DNA from: Mycteria americana
Lineage: Eukaryota > Chordata > Aves > Ciconiiformes > Ciconiidae
Reading direction: 5' to 3'
Assembly (NCBI RefSeq): GCF_035582795.1
Contig: NC_134367.1
Location: forward strand, 120,366,062-120,430,061
Length of the DNA stretch: 64,000 nucleotides
Shown in pieces: positions 1 through 11,804 of this stretch. Under the pieces are notes generated by a model. It searched no databases and was not told where the DNA came from. It saw nothing but the letters and a program-made list of their open reading frames with translations. The number at the start of each line of letters is the position of its first letter. The stretch's first letter is position 1. The position numbers and the translations under genes were made by a program.

Positions 1-3000
1 CTCTGTGGATGAGTTAGCAGTTAGTCAGGGAGCAGAGAAACACATCAGAGAAGCGGGTGATAAGAATTAAGCAAGAAGATAAGGCTGTGTTCAAAACTTT
101 TTAAATGCCTACAGTGAGGACGCCTAGAAGGTAAGCAAAAGGTATGGAGCGAGGGGAGGAATGCTACTCTAGATTTGCAATAGCTCAGATTTCTCTTGGA
201 CTAGGGGAGAGTATTGCCTAATACAAGGACTAGGTGTGCTGGTAGCAAAAGCGACAACATACCAGAAAGGTGGATGAGAGCATCACTAGATATAAAATAA
301 CATAAATATAAAATGAAACCCTTATGTGGCTACTGTTAACAGTTATCAGACTTATAACATGAAAAATAATAGTTAGGTATTTCACTTCCTCCTGTAAAAA
401 ATAAAGTCATTTTCAAACACTGTTAATTTTCATGTATAATCTGGTACCAGTGGTAGACAATGTTACAACAAAAATTTTTCAAAAAAAAAACCCAGGTGCT
501 AATATAATATTGCAGAAATTAGATTTAGATTAGAAATGAGTCTCATTTCTAGTCTTGAGGGTGCCTGATTTGCTTCTTCATCTAAACTAGTTTCTAGTTT
601 CTGAAATGAAACATGTATAAGATAAGTTTTATTGTGAAACACCTAAAGACCACACCATCAAAGCACCACATTTAAACTGGCCAAAGTCAATTACAAATAT
701 GAAACTTTTTTGGTTTTTTATATAACTAAAACAAGTTATACAGTAAGCTTTACGTATATATGTAACTTAAGTTATACAGTAGGTTATATGCATAACTTTT
801 TTGTTTTATTTGTATATATATAAATGTATATGTGGTATTCTGTGAACTCCTAGCTCTGTCTGGATGCCAATTACAAGCCATTCTCTTGTGTTCTTGCACA
901 AAATCTTCTTGTGTTACAATCTCCATCTCGTTTCTGAAATTGCACTCAAGACCTCCCAGGCTCCTTTTGCCAGCAAGCACCCATTTCACTGTGTCAGAGA
1001 CAAGGGTGGTCAGCAAATGAAGAACAATAGCTGTTGTGCGATATGACACAGATAATATTGATTTCTCGCTCGCTCCTTCTCTTGCTTGCTTTCCTCTTTT
1101 TTTCATCTCAACAACAGGGAGGAACACCTGCCCTAAGGTAAGGAAAGATGGGGGTTCCCATGACAGCAGGAAGGTTTGACTCTGGTGCGGTTCAAAATCC
1201 CATTTCAAAGGTCATGTTTTAAATGAAATGTATGGCTGAATTTTATGCTCTGCCAGCTACCAATAGTAGTGATGCAAGTGCTTCCTTTGGACTCCACAGG
1301 TCAGGGCTAGCGATAATGCGGGGTTGCAGCATGGTGGTGCTCAGTGTTTCCCAGGGGGAAGGACAGTGGTGCTCCCAGTGCCCATGTGAACACCAAAGGG
1401 CCTAACAGGGGCAGAAATACACCACTTATTGTCCATCAAAGCTCTCTACTTCCAGACTCAACACTTCTTGAAGTGTGCTTGTACTGAATATACTTTTATG
1501 GAGAAAGTAAGGGGGAGACCTCAAATCCAATAGGGGAAAAAGTTAGCTTTTTCTATCCTCTATCACTTACTTTTGTTTCTCCTCCATCTGCTGCACATAC
1601 TGATAATGACAGAGAAATGTGTTTAAGTTTCAGGTATTGACATTAAATTCTTTAAAAGTACAGACTCCTGTCTGTGACTGGTATTTCTTCCTTTTTGTAC
1701 TTATTAAATGGTATCAATTCTCATGCAGTAACCCTAGGTTTACTGCACTGGTGTTTCTGGGAATGCAGCTATACCCCAGGGACACAATTTCTTTCTTGTG
1801 AGCAAAGCTCAGCCTGAGGAGAAGCTAAGTGTGTCCCTGGCCTAAGCCAGTCTAACATCTGGATGCAGCATTTTGGCTCTACTACCCCTACTTTTGCACT
1901 CCTACCTGCCCTTTTTGGTCTCTGGTCCTTTTCTAACCTTTCACTGAGCTATCCTAGCTCTCTATCAGAAAGTGGGGTTTTATTTTTGTTTTGGGTTTTG
2001 GTTTGTTTGTTTGTTTTAATTAGGTTAGTTCTGTATTGGGTTGGTGGGCTGAAACAATTCAAAGCCAGGTTGGATGAATGTTAGAACTGTCTTCGCACAA
2101 GTGGGGACATCAGCAGCTAGAAATTAAATCCTCTTTAGCTGCCAGGGAACTGCTTGCTGTGACAATGGAGGTATAGAAAAAGCAGGTCAGAGACAGGTTT
2201 ATCACTTGAGGTTTAAAACAGAGACAGCTATCGGTGAGCAACCTCAAAGAGGACTTCTATAGGAAAACAGGAGAACATGTCAGTTACTTTACACCTACTC
2301 TGTATTCTTGGCTGTCTCTGTCATGCTCAGCCAATAGTTCTTGTAAGCAGAATGTGCCTATTCTGCCCACAGCATTGAAAATGTCAAAAAATGAGATTTT
2401 TTTCTAAGGCTAACAAGAAACAAACCAAGAAAGCTTTTGGAGCAATTCTGACTCTTATTCTCCTTGCTGGGAGGAAGTAAGAACTCCTATCTCCAAACTT
2501 CTGAAGATACATACAGATGTATGTAACTTTAAAGATGACAACATCCCTTGTTTTACAAGTCCAGATTTACTTCCAAGTAGGTTGTCCAAGTAGGTTGTTG
2601 CTCCAGCTGAGTCTAACAGTTCTCTTCAGTGACTGTCTCCACATGAAGCTGTTCACAAGTTTGCCATTCACATTTTAGTCAAAGCTTTAAAAATTAAGAG
2701 CAACCACTACAAATATGCAAGATCAGTGATAAAAATGACACACTGTACAGCTGAACAATGCATAGCATCTGTGTAACAGCAGCAGAAACTGGTTTATCAG
2801 GTTCACCCCAGGCATGTTAAGGATAGATAAACTTTTGAAACAGTATAAAATGTATCGGATTATTGGCTGGTTTTCTCACCAAAAAAAGAGTACCAGGAAT
2901 AATGGTAGCAAAATAAAAGCTGCAAAATCTAGGGTGTAACTGGTGTGAGGTAGTGAGATCTCAAAGCTAGGTTGTTGGTAGGTGTGAACGCCCTTTTCTG

Positions 3001-4142
3001 TGAATCACAGAAAAGCCCTGAAAATCTCCCTAGCTGCTGTCAGCCATGAGACCAAGAGGCCAAGGTGTGCCAGAGGACTGGCCTGATCCCAAGCCTGTGC
3101 ACAAAGGCAGCAGATAAAGCTGCAGACAGACCACAGACAGACAGAGGACTGATTAACTAAAATGTGCGAGGCTCTGTTTTGTCAGTGCTGGCAGCTCTGC
3201 CGGCGAGATTGCAGCCACAGAGCTCAGCCACTGTTCACAATCTAGGGAAATGGCATGTTGCTGGAAAGCAACTGCTGAAGGACTAACCCTTCTTGCTGTC
3301 TGGCAACTCTGCCTCTCAGGACCTGACCCTGGGGAGCGTCAGGTGAAATAATGATTAAAATAATCCCTGGGGAAGGCTCCCAGTGAGGAAGAGCTGAGCT
3401 GCAGTCCTGGGCTGAGTTTGGTCATCCTGAACCCAGGCCAGCACTCCACAAAATGCAGCAAGCACATTCCCACTGGGTGCTACTGGCAAGAAATAGGGCA
3501 CTGTTTTGAGGTGCGACCATCAGTCACTTGAAGACTTAAGTTGCATGAGTTACTCTAGAAGACCATTGGGGCAGAAAGTATCTTTTTGTTGCACCTTGCA
3601 TTTCTCTGGGCTGCAAAAAAAGGTGCTGATTTGCAGGGAGGTAGTCTGGGGCTCCTACCAATTTTGTTAACAATTGCCTTGAGCTGAGACTGTGTTGCAG
3701 GCAGGCGTGCTGCTCCATAAACAGCACCCACCTACTTCCACAATGGAAAAGTTTTTGCCTTTAAAATCTGCTAGTGTTGAGTTATGGCCAGTCATGCATT
3801 GTATTACAAAACTCTCATATTTTTAAAGTACAAATAAATGTGTTAGCATGAGGAGTAAAATGAGAGCATAGAAATGATCTCTTTTAGTGTTAATGGGAAG
3901 CCTGTGGCATTTCCCTGCTCTCTTCCAGAACAAGATGCAGCTATACTTATTTCTGCTGTTTCCCTTCAAATTATTGCTCCACAAATACTTATGCCCCTTA
4001 AAAATTGAACCAGTTTTTAACATTATTAAAACAAAACAGAGTTCTAGTATCCTGGGGGCTCAGAACATGAACTGTACTAAGGGATCATATGACGCTCAAA
4101 AGACTTTTTGGAGACTAAACATCCACCTTTGTTCAGTGGAAT
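1..4142. other. No gene seen
   Basis: This is AT-rich non-coding sequence. I find only short chance frames with no convincing splice-site pair. A locally repeated motif, AGTTATACAGTA, occurs twice near 734 and 770 in an AT-rich patch. Confidence 0.6.
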
Positions 4143-4486
4143 TAGAATCACAGAACGGTTTGGGTTGGAAGGGACCTTTGAAGATCACCTAGTCCAACCC
4201 TCCTGCCATGGGCAGGGACATCTTCCACTAGATCCTGTTGCTCAAAGCCCCATCCAACCTGACCTTGAACACTTCCAGGGATGGGACACCCACAGCTTTT
4301 CTAGGCAACCTGTTCCAGTGTCTCACCACCTTCATCATAAAGAATTTCTTCCTTATGTCCAATCTAAGTCTATTTTCTTTCAGTTTAAAACCATTACCCC
4401 TTGTCCTGTCACTACACGCCCTGGTAAAAAGTCTCTCTCCATGTTTCTTATAAGCCCCCTATAAGTACTGAAAGGCTGCAGTAAGG
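4143..4486 (-). mobile_element. CR1 LINE 3' fragment (5'-truncated)
   Basis: Read on the minus strand, this matches the 3' end of a bird CR1 retrotransposon. At the low-coordinate end are the terminal AATCACAGAA repeat (reverse complement of the ATTCTGTG tail) and the TTGGGTTGGAAGGGACC block. The high-coordinate end corresponds to the 3' part of the CR1 frame and its UTR and fades out near 4486. About 345 bp remain, which is typical of 5'-truncated copies. Several stops break the frame, so it is an old, dead copy. The identification rests on remembered family consensus. The exact 5' break is uncertain by about 20 bp. Confidence 0.9.
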
Positions 4487-7400
4487 TCTTTTAGAATAAT
4501 GAATGCTGAGGATCAAACAACAAAAGCAAGTGTGATCTTTCAGTGGGTTTCTCTCTTTGGGCAAGCTTCCAGGACTGTGTGCATGCAGTTAAAATCTGCA
4601 AAGGTTCTTAGATGCTGTCTGAAATGAGGAGTCTTTTAGGGAATGGATATTAAAAGGCACCTCCAAAATCCCATTCTTTCTACCCAGGGATGGAAATACT
4701 GGGAGGGTTTGGAATGGAGTAGGCTGATTCTGAGACAGGGGGACTGCCTTGCCTCAACAAACTGTTATGTTAGCTTTCTAATTCCTTTATCCCATGGATC
4801 TTCTGCAAAGAATCCTGAAGCAAGCCAAAGGTCAGGCTGAATTAAATCAAAATAATTGAAAAGGCAGTAAATGAACCAGGGTTTGACATATTCTGAAACA
4901 CAATTTGTGACTTGTGCATAGGAATCATCGCATCCTGCTGTGGAGCCGAGATAAAAGTTTATTTTTTCCAAACCCTCTGAAGGACAGAAGGGAATGATTC
5001 AATTAAAGCAGGAAAGGAAAAGCAGCAGTCACCAAAAAAAAGAGAGAGAAAAATTCCTGGAAAAAATACGCAATGGGAAAGGATACAGTTTAAAGCCAAA
5101 GCAAGGGAAATTGACCTTAACATGTTGTGGCTACTCAGTCAAGTATTTCCTGTTTATTTCTGTTTACTTTGTTTTGCAACATGCTCCAGACCTTCAATAT
5201 TTTCTAATCTAAATAAAGAGTTATGGTTTGTTTTGTCAAATAACTTCACACACAGCAGATGTTTTTGCAGAAATACATATTCAGAAAATGCTTTTTGTTT
5301 CAATAAGGAAAGCATTTTGCAAACTATTACAGAAACAAAACAAAGATATCTTGTTTTTTCAACTCATACAGTTGCACAAAATGACTGCGCTGCTCAGAGA
5401 TGTTTTTATATTTATTGAATTAAAACATTTTTTTAAAAAGCATTTTAAAATTAAATATTACAGGCTATGAAGATAAAAAAGTCTGTCAGCATCTCTTTCC
5501 CACTTGTGTGTTTTAAAGACTAATTTCATGCTGCAGGCTTTCATGCAGCAGTGGCACATGAGGTCTGCCTCTCCTAGCCTGACTGTGTACCTCGTGTCTA
5601 GGACGTTAAGATCCTGTTCTGTGCCACTGGGAGGGTAAGAAGGCAAGATTTCCAGATTTCAGTAAGAAAAGCCCAACAACAAATGGCCTAATAAAATAAC
5701 TATTTTAATACAATGGAATAAAAATAGGAATATAGATAGCGAGTAAATCTTACATCCCTTCAGATCAGACAGACCCTGGATGGATTTTCCCATGGCATGG
5801 TGTGAAGATCCTGTCCGTAAAGAGGCTCTGCCTCCCTCCCACGCTGTGGTGCCTTTTACTTTGCATAACAAACAAAACCAGGTATCTTCTCCTGGCAGCC
5901 TGGACTATCACCTCTCATAACACCCAGCAGTGCAAAGCACAGGCTGTCATGGGGCACTCCAGCAGGTTCCCTTGCAGCAGCTATTCATGCTAATGTACAA
6001 GCTGCGCAAGCCCTGCATATGACACCTGATAGGACAGACGTGGTCTGTTAGTGGTCACTAACTCCTTGAATACAACATCTTCCACAAGGCTCCCAATGCA
6101 GATCCCAAAGGCCCTTGCCACTTTGTCAATATTGTCCAAAACCAATGGATGGATTCAAAATGTACTGGGAAACAGGAAAATATAAACACACAACCTAGCA
6201 ACGTAAACCTCGATTTTCTTAGGGAACTGGGCAAAAGAAATTAAGCATGTTAAAAAATAAAAAGCAAAGTTGGCACTAGCTGAGAAGACAGCAGGGAGAG
6301 TGACTTGCACAGAATAACACTGAGCTCCTGTCAAAACTTTATGCCCTGGGTGACATTGTCACCTTTATTTGCCCAGTTACAGATAGGTTACAACCTCAGC
6401 CATAACTTTTCGGACAGTAGCTATATTTAAAAATAGCACCATGGCCTTGCATTAAAAACAGTTTTGCTCATAAGCTCAGGAAGCAGTGAAGCCTTGTGAC
6501 TCATGGCCATCCTGACTTCATTATCTGCCTATTTCTAAACATTAATTAATGGCTGTAATATCAAACTTTGTTTACTCTGCATCCTATTTCAGGGCTTCAT
6601 CCTGCAGCCCTTTTGTATTGTAATCCTTGTGTTCAATAGGAGTGTTTGCACGATGGAGGATTATTCATGTGAATAAATTATTAACTGGAAAGCATGTGTA
6701 CAAGTCCCCTACAAGTACGCCACTTGGCTGTCCTCAGCTCAAGAAGTAATTAGTTACTTGCTAAAGGCCTGATCCAGCATCTGTATCCATCAATGAGTAG
6801 GTGTTGACTTCAGTATGCTTTAGTTTAGGCTTTAATACTGTGGTCTCTCCTCCTCTGGGACCTGGTAATGACTTCCACATTGAATGCCTCTTTCCTGGAG
6901 GACAAGAGTTGGGAATGTCACAGAGACAGTACCCGCAGCTGTCATGGGGAGAAAGGACCCTGTCCTCGTCCCAAGTCACCAAAGCCTACAAGGCCAATGT
7001 GAGTGCATGCTCCTAGCGTTTTGCTGAATTGAGGACCTTCATTCCTAGCAATTTTCAGGGGGGTCACACTTATCACCTTGTAGCCCCTGTTTGTTCACAC
7101 AGGGGTATTGTTTATCCGCAGTCACCCTCCCTCCTTAATCCCTCAAGCAGAGCTGACACTGTATTGGAAAGGGGAAGAACATGGGACACCAAAATATGGA
7201 GCCATTTGTCTGCTTTCCCATGTTTTCTGTGGAGGAGTGCTGGAGTGAGTCCTGCAGCCCTCTTCTTCTCCAGGGGAGTCCTGCCACGGGTAAATAACTC
7301 ACCTGGCAGAAAGCCTGGCCCCATAAAGCATCTTCTGAACATTTTCCCAGGAAGCAATTTAAGGGTTGAAGTCGCAGCCCTTCTGTCAGCAGTTTCAGAT

Positions 7401-7934
7401 AATTAGATCAATACTGCAGAGGACCGGTGTTGCATGCATAATGCCAGGGTAAGGCACAGAAGCTCAGGTGAATGTATTCCTTTGATGCCAGGGTCTGCAA
7501 AATGGTTGAACGTCGAGGGTTACAGCACCTTTCCCTCACCGGCTTCAGACAAAGCTTCCTGTGTCAGGCTTGCTTGGCAGGAACCAAGTGTGACCTGCTC
7601 CAACAGCAAAATACAAAGCCTTTCGCTGGAGTCCCGCATACCTCGGGGCGCACACACTGGCAGCAAGGCGCACAAACTGGCGGCAAAGCCTTTGGCTCTG
7701 TCACCTCCACATCATGCTGCCCATTTCTTTCTCCTCTTCCCTGCAGGGTATCCATTGTGTCTGTACTGTACTACACACCTCACTGGGAGCCAGCCCTACC
7801 CAAGAGGAGAGCAGCTTGACCAGGGAAGACATGGAAAGGAAGGGAGACTAAATTAAGGTAATCAGGCTGAAATGTGCAGATTATTTGGCACCTTGGGCTC
7901 TCTCCAGTGTTTATACAGGTTAAAGCAGCCTTTC
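4487..7934. other. No gene seen
   Basis: No supported gene is visible. One exon-like block at 7747-7857 has a strong pyrimidine tract before its acceptor (CTCCTCTTCCCTGCAG) and an AAG|GTAATC donor, but all three frames stop before the donor. It could only be a non-coding exon, if it is real. Confidence 0.5.
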
Positions 7935-8056
7935 TCCTGAGCAATGGCTGGACACGGTCCTGGGCAAGCAGCTCTAAGTGACCCTGCCTGAGCAGGGGGG
8001 TTTGGCCCAGGTGACCCCTAGACTTTCCCACCTCAGCCCCTCTGTGATTCTGTGAT
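7935..8056 (+). mobile_element. CR1 LINE 3'-end remnant
   Basis: This is a short plus-strand CR1 tail. It contains the block equivalent to the conserved GACCCTGC..GAGCAGGGGGGTTTGG stretch just before the 3' end and finishes in TCTGTGATTCTGTGATC, the diagnostic CR1 octamer repeat. Only about 120 bp can be recognised and no coding part remains. Its upstream limit is approximate. Confidence 0.85.
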
Positions 8057-10085
8057 CTCAGAGGCAGCTGGTGCAAGTTTCCCTTTGCAGAAGGAAAGTC
8101 CCAGCTGGTTCAATAAGTCAGAGAAGTAGTGTTTTTCCCATCTGTGCCCACAATGCCAGCAGAGAATGTGTTTAGGAGGTGAGAACGTGCAGGAGATGTG
8201 GAGCAGAGCTCTGCTCTACCAGCTCCCGCCTTTTATGCAGTGACTTGGGGAGGTGGTACTGGTTCTGGGGAGACAGAGAAATTAATTCAGGAGTAATACC
8301 TTCTGGCAAAGATAGAGAAATTAATTTCAGAACGTGGCTCAGAGACCACAAGGATGGTCTACATCTGGAAAAGCAGGGAGAGCTAAATGACCATGTCTTT
8401 TCCAGGACACAAGAAGGATGCAAGAAATGGCTGGGTCTAAATTTAACACTAGCATAAGCCATGTTATTGATAATTAATTTAGAAAATAGAAACAATACAT
8501 TCCTTTCTAGATCTTAACTCTATTTTCTGATGTTTGAATGCTTCGTATCTCAAGTGCAAACAGATAAACATGAATTGCTTTATGAACAGTAAAGTAATCG
8601 CTTTTACTGCAATTGCCTGTATTCAAAAGCAAGAGGCAGTAATTATCATTGTTTGCATCAACCATTGCCTTGCAACTATTGTGTTAAGAGAACATGTCCT
8701 AGGATAATCAGGGTTTTATAACTGTGTTTTTTCCTTCTAAAGTGTCTAATCTTTGTGTCTTCTATTTCATGTGGTGTGACCAAGTCTTGCACAAAGGCAG
8801 ATAAAATCTCAATGTTAGGAAACAGGTGAAGAGTTTGTGAGAGCTGAGAGTTTGGAATGAGCTATATTTGTCTTTAATCATATTCATATTGCAATGAATA
8901 GCCATGGCTTTATTATCTTCCCAGACAAAATGCCACATCATATTTTGCACTTCTGAGTTATCTAACGTAACAACAACAGTATCTTGGATAAGGATAGCAA
9001 AGGAAGCATGGGGTATAAAGACTGGATGATAAGGGAAGACCAGAAAGCACAGTTAGAATATTCTTCAAATAGAAGAAGCATTTTTCCTGGACAAGTTAAA
9101 AAAAATCGTAAGACCAGTCTCTCAATCCAAAATGCAAGTGCATTTTCTTACTTACTTGTCCAAGTGGTGAACAATGGTGAATTTTGAGTTTATAATGTAC
9201 AGAGAATTTGGTAAAAATCTCTGGAAAAATAAATCACTTGTCTCAGATTCCATGTTATACTTTTGCTTGATAGACAAAGAAATGCAAATGAAATGCCTGA
9301 TTCACCAGGGGAATGTGTTCTGTGTTTCATCCAGGAGCAAGATGAGTTCATTTTAAATCCCAGAGCTGCATCACAGCACATATACACAATATCCCTTCAA
9401 GGATGAGCAGAAGGGCATATCATGCCACTTCCTCTCCATATTAAACATGCATATTGTTTGCTGTAATGGCACCATAGAGAAGTGTACTTTTATGGACTTT
9501 AATAGTAGTTTCACTCTTTTCATTGTATTTTTACACTTTTCATCTCACAGTCAGGCCACTTGCACCCCTTGGATGCCTCTGCTCCTCCAGACCAAGGATG
9601 TAAACAAACAAAACAACCTGCTTCTCAAAGAAAAGTACACAAACATTGAAAGGTAAAAGGAAAGCTGACATGGCAACTTAGGAAGCTTTTAGACCCCAGA
9701 AAGTTCAGTAAGGCTCATTAGACCTCTCCTAGAAATCTCAGAACCTGAATCCTGCACTTGGGCTCTGTGGCTCCAGCTGTGCTGGGCCAGCACTTGAGAG
9801 CGGCATCCTGGCCACTGTGCTCTGTGGGCTTAAGAAAAGCAACCAGCATATGTGTTGTAGCTAGTGATGTCTCCTGCTCATGCTTCCTCCATGTGACAGG
9901 TAGACAGATGGGTGTCTCCGCTGTTTTGCAGAGACTTACAGACAGCCTCTCCAAAGACTTACCACTACCTAATGGCCCAGGTGGGTTTAACTTCTAGTAC
10001 AGAGCACTATTTCACCCCAAGTGGATCTCTGCTCTGCAGCAATGCCACAGATTTTCCTAAGGGACTGCTCTTTTAAAATATGGTT

Positions 10086-10128
10086 TATAAATACAATCTT
10101 CTCTCCGCTTAAGGAGATTGTATTTATA
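10086..10128. repeat. Inverted repeat, 14-bp arms
   Basis: The arms TATAAATACAATCT (10086-10099) and AGATTGTATTTATA (10115-10128) are perfectly complementary around a 15-base loop. Inside the loop, CTCC and GGAG can extend the pairing. The function is unknown. It lies about 150 bp before the proposed LTR start. Confidence 0.75.
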
Positions 10129-10163
10129 CAACCTGTTATAAAAACTGCCAGCAATTTTCTGTA

Positions 10164-10196
10164 GAGAGGAGGAGGAGGAGGAAGAAGGAAGAAGAA
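10164..10196. repeat. (GGA)n / (GAA)n microsatellite
   Basis: This is a 33-base pure purine tract of GGA units that decay into GAA and GGAA units. It is simple-sequence DNA. Confidence 0.9.
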
Positions 10197-10278
10197 TGTT
10201 AGCATTAGGACTTCAGTTACCAGTGGGACACGCTTAGCAAGGACAAAAACGTAGGATTTGATTGCAAATTTGTGGTGG

Positions 10279-10918
10279 TGTAACCAGATGTAACCAAAAT
10301 GATTAGTTTGTTCTTTGTAACTAAGCAACATAGAGATAGGAGCAGGTTAGACAATGCTTTAATATTGTGTTTGTACACCTATGGCTATGGAGATGCTACT
10401 ATGCCCAAAGACAATTGGACAAGGAGTAGTACGGACATGCTGCTATGTTCCCAATACAGCCCATCTTGACAACGAGTCAAGGGTGGTTAGAATAATTGGT
10501 TTGTGTTAAGGGTGCCAAATCATTGTTAGGGACCATGCACCATGAAGAAGGGAAGCAAGTTACATAAGCAAGGTGGGATTGCGCATGTCCAGAAGAAGGA
10601 GTCAACTAAAGGACACACCTGTATGACCACCAAGGACCACCAGAGACCCCCACAGAAGCCCCTTGGAGCTCAAGGACGCATGCGCAATGACCATGCAAAT
10701 ATGATAATTAGTTCCAGGAAATAGCATGAATATGCATGATCATTCCAGGAAATTTGATGCATATGTATGTAACTGGACAATATAAGTTTCGGCTGATGTA
10801 ACCTGCGGTATGCACGCTAGGTGGAATGATCCCCCGTGCATCCGGTGCCATAATAAAGAATGCCTGCTTCTTAATACTGCATTGGTGTTAAGGAGTTTGA
10901 TTCCCGATTTCGGTGACA
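10279..10918 (+). mobile_element. Solo LTR of an endogenous retrovirus
   Basis: The 3' half has the layout of a retroviral LTR: a TATA-like AATATAAG near 10779, an AATAAA polyadenylation signal at 10852-10857, a short R/U5 region, and a terminal ...GGTGACA. A start at TGTAACC (10279) would give TG...CA ends and a 4-bp GTGG duplication (10275-10278 and 10919-10922), 640 bp in all. That start is a choice among several TG positions, so the 5' boundary is uncertain. No gag, pol or env coding sequence flanks it, so it is a solo LTR. The promoter-to-polyA half resembles the neighbouring LTR at 11309-11804. Confidence 0.65.
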
Positions 10919-11308
10919 GTGGTCAGTTGCAGAGGGGCTGTGTAAAGGCATATTCCTTTGGATACTGCCAGTAACAGGTACACATGAAGAACTGAGAAAA
11001 TGGTGCTTGATTCTAGGACTGAAGTGTATTTTCAGCACAAAATGCACACCTTCAAATGCCAGGAGTTTTCTGGTGCAACACAGGCAAGTTCCTTCAGGCT
11101 GCAGGGAAACCGTACTGATGGCCAGCTAGGGGAGAACCTCCAATACATCTGTTCTTTTTGAAAGGGTTAAATCCCTGACAATCCCTGACTAAGACATAGA
11201 CTTGCATTTTTTTTTAGTTTCACTCGCATCCTTGTTCTCTTTTGTTCTCTTCCCCTGCAAAGATAGTTTTGGTTACCTGCTGAGCAGAGTTGATGGTGGG
11301 ACATTTCC

Positions 11309-11804
11309 TGTGACTTTTACCTGATAGGACTAAACAGGCTTCCTAATTAAATCACTGATAACACGAACTCAGGACGATTGTGCCAAAGATAAGCACCAAA
11401 GAACTAGCTTAAATCGACGCCCTTGTAACATTCCAAGGCCGAAGGACTGATGAGCTAACTCAATGACTATATATGGACAAAGGAAGCCCAAAGTTCAACT
11501 AGTGGACAACGTGAGGAAGACTATGGAAGACCACCGGGAGGGTGAAAAGACCCTAACCCTAATTTTACTGCGCATGCTTGGACTATGTAAATGAATTCTG
11601 GGAACTCATCATCATAAAACTGCCCTTTTCAGGAAATCTGATGAATATGTATGATTTTTCTGTATATGAACTGATGTGTTGTGCTAACCTGGCAGAGCAC
11701 TTGTGGCAGAGCGATCCCCAGTGCTGCCCAGTGCTGCAATAAAGAATACCTGCTTAATAGTCATCCCGACTATTGAGTCCCAATTTTGGCTTTTCACGGC
11801 AACA
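11309..11804 (+). mobile_element. Second, related solo LTR
   Basis: This shares a module order with the LTR upstream: TGCGCATGC, then a GAATATGTATGAT-like block, GTGCTGCAATAAAGAATACCTGCTTAATA, and a terminal CACGGCAACA at 11804. The AATAAA lies at 11738-11743. The 3' end is well defined. The start is a guess at TGTGAC (11309), because I could not find a convincing target duplication. The two LTRs are related but clearly diverged, so they are more likely two separate insertions than the two ends of one provirus. The roughly 390 bp between them shows no retroviral gene. Confidence 0.6.

Larger units (their letters stand above)
8057..10278. other. No gene seen
   Basis: No coding or RNA gene could be supported here. 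The stretch ends with an inverted repeat at 10086-10128 and a purine microsatellite, which are listed separately. Confidence 0.5.

Noticed and set aside
750-1208. A 152-codon minus-strand open frame
   Set aside because: It extends into an AT microsatellite-like patch, has no recognisable domain, and lacks promoter, splice or polyA context.
7029-7406. A 125-codon plus-strand open frame
   Set aside because: There is no recognisable domain. Overlapping frames of similar length occur on the other strand, and there is no gene context.
10919-11308. Internal region of a provirus between the two LTRs
   Set aside because: It is only about 390 bp, with no primer-binding-site match I can defend and no retroviral reading frame.
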